NCBI GenBank assembly: GCA_964347545.1
Contig: CAYFZZ010000311.1
Coordinates: 1-8,246, forward strand
Direction of reading: 5' to 3'
Source of the DNA: CS4-C045 sp964347545
Lineage (GTDB): Bacteria > Planctomycetota > Planctomycetia > Pirellulales > UBA7805
DNA length: 8,246 nt
In this document: in pieces, positions 6,027 to 8,246 of the stretch
Position numbering within the stretch: position 1 is the first letter of the stretch
How the letters are laid out: the number at the start of each line of letters is the position of its first letter
Translations under genes and position numbers: made by a program
Notes under the pieces: generated by a model
Seen by the model: only the letters and a program-made list of their open reading frames with translations
Databases searched by the model: none
Told to the model about the DNA's origin: nothing

Positions 6027-6101
6027 ATCCCGTGAAGACACTACCGCGGGGACATCGGCAGGGGGCAGAAGACATCGGCCCGCCGCCAAACGGCCTCCTG
6101 C
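6027..6101. other. Short convergent intergenic gap
   Basis: These 75 bp separate the GTPase stop from the stop of the minus-strand solenoid gene. The only structure noticed is a direct repeat of GACATCGGC at 6051-6059 and 6071-6079. No hairpin followed by a T-run is seen on either strand, so transcription end points for the converging genes are not visible. Confidence 0.6.
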
Positions 6102-7676
6102 TCAGAGCGACTCGGTCGGCTTGGCACTCTGCGAGCTGGCGGCAGGGTCGAGCGACGTCGAGCTACCGGTGGGGGGCTGGATCTTTAGTTGGGGACCTTC
6201 CGATTTTTCACACACGATCGTGACCGTCTGACCCGCTTGTCGAGCGTCCCGGGCCTCCTCGGCCAGCTCGACCACCCGCTTGACCGCCAGCCGCCGCCAG
6301 TCGAATTCGGGTCGAGCCGCCAGTTCGTAGATGAAGGCCAGGCCTGTCTGCAACTGCAGGGGGACCGGCATCGAATCGACCAGACTGACGTACAGTTCGG
6401 GGGCGGCGCTGATCGTCTTCATCGCTTTTTTCTGGCAGGCGGGATCGAGCGGACAGAGCACCAGGTGGCGGAACGATTTCATCAACGCCACCAGTTTGTC
6501 GCGAAAATCCTGCTCGTGATGACTCAACTTGGCCACCCGGTCCAGGCCGTATTGAATCACGTAGTCCAGCAAGTTGTCGTCCACGCGTGCTCCCCGCAAA
6601 CGAACGACCACCGTGGCGAGATTATTCAGGATCCCCGTGAAGGAGGCGGGCGTGTGGGGGATGGTGGTGGGAAAACCGTGGTGCAGCAGCGTGGCGGGAG
6701 AGATGCGGTGTTCGTGGGCCTGCAGAGCGAAACGACTCAACGTCTCGACGTTGCGCCGGAAATCGTCGGGATCCTCACAGCCGCTGGTCATCGCCATCAG
6801 CGGTGGATCAATCCGCAGCTCGTGCCGCTTCAACAACAGCACCAGGGCCGCGACGAGGTCCAGATTGCGCGTGAACTGTTCGTCGGTTTCGCTGATCTCG
6901 ACCACCGCCACCAGCCCGCTTCGGAAGAAATCTTTCAGAGCGATGTTTTGTTCTTCGAGGTGCAGAGCCAGGCGGAGGCCCGCCGTCAACTGCTCGGGCG
7001 AGACCGAGCGGGCGACGGAGGGCAGCTGGGTGCCCAGCAGCTCGGTAATGTTCAGACCTCGTCGCGCGGCGTGCGTGGCCAGGGAGATGGCCAGCCGGAA
7101 CTGTTTGTCATTCAGCGCGATGGCGGCCGCAGGCAGACCAAACCGCAGCATGTCGGTCGGATCGATCCCCGCCTCGGCCAGGCGGCCGGCGAAGAGCATG
7201 GCGGTGGCGAACTGTCGAGCGTCCAGGGCCTTGGCCGCGACCTGCACGGCCACCATCAGTTGTTTGCCCGTGTCTAAATCACGCTGCCGCATGTGGCCAA
7301 TCAGCGCTTCCAGGTAGATCAAGTTCTTCGTAAACGAGTCGGCGGCGGTACAGTACTTGCCCAAGGCCGGGATGCCCTTGGTCAGCAACTGGGTGGTGCC
7401 GATCTCTTCTTCTGCCAGACGGCTGACCAATTCCAGCGTGGCTTCGTACTGCCGAGCGGTCAGCTGTTCGGCGGCCGTCGGCAGCGTCCTGCTGACGAAA
7501 CGGGCGACTTCGAACTCGGGGTTCTGGCGGACGAGCTGGTTCAGCAGGCCGTTGGTCTTGCGCGTCAGCACATCGGCCGTGTTTTTGTCAAAGCGTTTGA
7601 GGATCGCCTGCAGGGATCCCCACTGCCCCACGGTTGCTTTCCAGATCCGAAAATCGAGCTTCTCGGAACGAATCAT
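6102..7676 (-). CDS. Hypothetical alpha-solenoid protein with about nine helical repeats
   Basis: I do not recognise this 524-residue protein. It has no signal peptide, membrane segment or catalytic motif, so a cytoplasmic scaffold or binding role is the best inference. From residue 72 to about 400 it is built of repeats of 37-45 residues, each with a helix starting near a (Q/D/S)-F/Y/L pair and a second helix after a turn. The aromatic or leucine anchors are Y77, F115, F156, F193, L230, F268, F306, F346 and F391. Repeats 72-109, 151-187 and 188-224 are the most alike, with a pattern close to LxxxQFxxAxxLAxRLAExGIxxxxLLxxGLPA. The repeats have diverged, so this is not recent duplication. Residues 400-480 are helical, and the last 40 residues are Ser/Pro-rich and probably disordered. 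ATG 7676 is the first start after an in-frame TAG 17 codons upstream; GGGAAG touches the ATG, too close to act as a good Shine-Dalgarno. The opposite strand is also open (6189-7277) but reads as low-quality sequence. Confidence 0.85.
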   Translation of the reverse strand: MIRSEKLDFRIWKATVGQWGSLQAILKRFDKNTADVLTRKTNGLLNQLVRQNPEFEVARFVSRTLPTAAEQLTARQYEATLELVSRLAEEEIGTTQLLTKGIPALGKYCTAADSFTKNLIYLEALIGHMRQRDLDTGKQLMVAVQVAAKALDARQFATAMLFAGRLAEAGIDPTDMLRFGLPAAAIALNDKQFRLAISLATHAARRGLNITELLGTQLPSVARSVSPEQLTAGLRLALHLEEQNIALKDFFRSGLVAVVEISETDEQFTRNLDLVAALVLLLKRHELRIDPPLMAMTSGCEDPDDFRRNVETLSRFALQAHEHRISPATLLHHGFPTTIPHTPASFTGILNNLATVVVRLRGARVDDNLLDYVIQYGLDRVAKLSHHEQDFRDKLVALMKSFRHLVLCPLDPACQKKAMKTISAAPELYVSLVDSMPVPLQLQTGLAFIYELAARPEFDWRRLAVKRVVELAEEARDARQAGQTVTIVCEKSEGPQLKIQPPTGSSTSLDPAASSQSAKPTESL

Positions 7677-7754
7677 CTTCCCGCCGCGCCGTCCAGTCGT
7701 GCCGGTAAAAGTCCCAGGTGCGCTCTTCTAATATCCGGGAAAGGTACCTCACCC

Positions 7755-7770
7755 CTGGATTATAATCCAG
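7755..7770. promoter_or_regulatory. 16-bp perfect palindrome carrying a TATAAT on both strands
   Basis: CTGGATTATAATCCAG is its own reverse complement. It holds TATAAT on the plus strand (7761-7766) and on the minus strand (7759-7764). The minus-strand copy would start transcription near 7752 and give a leader of about 75 nt for the solenoid gene at 7676. No good -35 hexamer is found at 16-18 nt on that strand. It could instead be an operator for a dimeric regulator that covers the -10 region, or both. Confidence 0.45.
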
Positions 7771-7963
7771 AAGGCTCGCCGCCGAAACGCGCGTGGACCC
7801 CGGCCAGAACCGGCCAAGAATGCCCCCCTCAGGGATCGCCACCCATCTGGGGGCGGGGGTGGCAACCAATCAAAACCAAAACCTTCGCCCCCCCCCACGC
7901 CCCCCGGGCCGTGACCCGACCACCCCGGGCACAGCCCTGGTTGCTCGACACAAGTTGGATCAG
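7771..7963. other. Gene-free stretch with C-tracts
   Basis: No convincing gene is seen. The stretch includes nine consecutive C (7888-7896) and a second run of six C followed by GGG (7900-7908). Short open frames on both strands have Pro/Arg-rich translations typical of GC-rich noncoding DNA. Together with the repeats on its right it makes up the roughly 570 bp upstream of the solenoid gene. Confidence 0.5.
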
Positions 7964-8202
7964 TTCGAAGGGATGCCAGTCACGAGCCGGTGGTAAGCGC
8001 AGCCCCGCGACCGGTTTCCCGGACTGCCAAGGGACTGTTCCTAGGTGGGGGGCCGGCATCCCGAAGGGATGCCAGCCATTAGCCGGTGGTAAGCGCAGCG
8101 CCACCACCGGATTCCGATCACCCCCACAAAACGCATCCCGAAGGGATGCCAGCCATCAGCCAGGCGAGCTGCCAGGGGACGGTCGCCAGGTGGGGCACCG
8201 GC
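7964..8202. repeat. Array of dispersed hairpin repeats, two unit types
   Basis: Unit 1 begins with the hairpin GCATCCC-GAA-GGGATGC, continues CAGCCATTAGCCGGTGG, and ends with a second stem, CCGGTGGT (8083-8090) against ACCACCGG (8103-8110). The full copy is 8056-8113. A diverged copy at 7964-8014 has lost the first hairpin arm, and a truncated copy lies at 8133-8161. Unit 2 is a 27-nt block, CTGCCA(A/G)GGGAC...AGGTGGGG, at 8024-8050 and 8169-8195 with 22 of 27 identities. The order is 1-2-1-1(short)-2. From memory, this kind of repeat is frequent between planctomycete genes and creates false small ORFs. No transposase is nearby. Confidence 0.8.
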
Positions 8203-8246
8203 TGCGTGGTGCGGGCCGGCGGCCCTGGCCGTCAGGACTCGGGCGC
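8203..8246. other. Right-edge sequence with no feature recognised
   Basis: This GC-rich tail follows the second copy of repeat unit 2. It contains a short GGCCGGCGGCC-like palindromic run (8215-8225). It may continue the repeat array beyond the window, but nothing further can be supported. Confidence 0.4.

Noticed and set aside
6189..7277. 362-residue open frame on the plus strand opposite the solenoid gene
   Set aside because: It is rich in Gln, Arg and Gly with no pattern, whereas the minus strand shows regular helical repeats over most of its length.
7588..7869. 93-residue minus-strand frame overlapping the start of the solenoid gene
   Set aside because: Its middle (YLSRILEERTWDFYRHDW) looks protein-like, but it overlaps the better gene in another frame, has no family match and crosses the promoter palindrome. 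It remains a weak possibility.
7793..8107. Short open frames in the right-hand repeats
   Set aside because: Their residues come from the hairpin repeats (for example EGMPVTSRW) and C-tracts; such repeats create false ORFs.
7964..8202. CRISPR array
   Set aside because: The repeats differ in length, spacing and type and are intrinsically hairpin-rich; there are no regular unique spacers and no cas genes.

Overview
The window looks like chromosomal DNA from a high-GC planctomycete, probably close to the Pirellulaceae. This is an inference from three things: the protein style, long intergenic regions full of short dispersed palindromes and G/C-rich repeats, and translation starts with weak or absent Shine-Dalgarno sequences. 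No search was run to confirm the taxon. I see no rRNA, tRNA, CRISPR array, integrase or transposase gene.

Layout. At 1-308 is a gene-free stretch with a G-rich tandem array, a 75-bp imperfect palindrome and a larger inverted repeat. At 309-1430 on the minus strand is mnmA, the tRNA 2-thiouridylase. At 1431-1636 is a divergent promoter region. At 1637-2738 on the plus strand is prfB (release factor 2), which must be read through an in-frame TGA at codon 24 by a programmed +1 frameshift; a simple ORF call misses its true N-terminus. At 2739-3048 is a repeat-rich intergenic region with 7-nt-period G-tract arrays on both sides of a pair of inverted REP-like elements. At 3049-4620 and 4617-6026 on the plus strand are two genes overlapping by 4 bp (ATGA): a four-helix membrane protein of the DUF2868 type and a P-loop GTPase of the DUF3482 type. 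At 6102-7676 on the minus strand is a 524-residue all-helical protein made of about nine tandem repeats of 37-45 residues, which I do not recognise. At 7677-8246 is a gene-free stretch holding a 16-bp palindrome with a TATAAT on each strand, then an array of dispersed hairpin repeats.

How the genes fit together. mnmA and prfB are translation housekeeping genes read divergently. mnmA acts on the wobble uridine of Lys/Glu/Gln tRNAs, and RF2 ends translation at UGA and UAA and controls its own level. The membrane protein and GTPase are almost certainly one operon and probably one complex: a membrane platform with a partner GTPase whose job is not established. The solenoid protein converges on that operon with a 75-bp gap and has no visible functional link to it. 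The most unusual material is the helical-repeat protein, the membrane/GTPase pair, and the heptad-periodic G-tract arrays that end two bases before a start codon with no Shine-Dalgarno.
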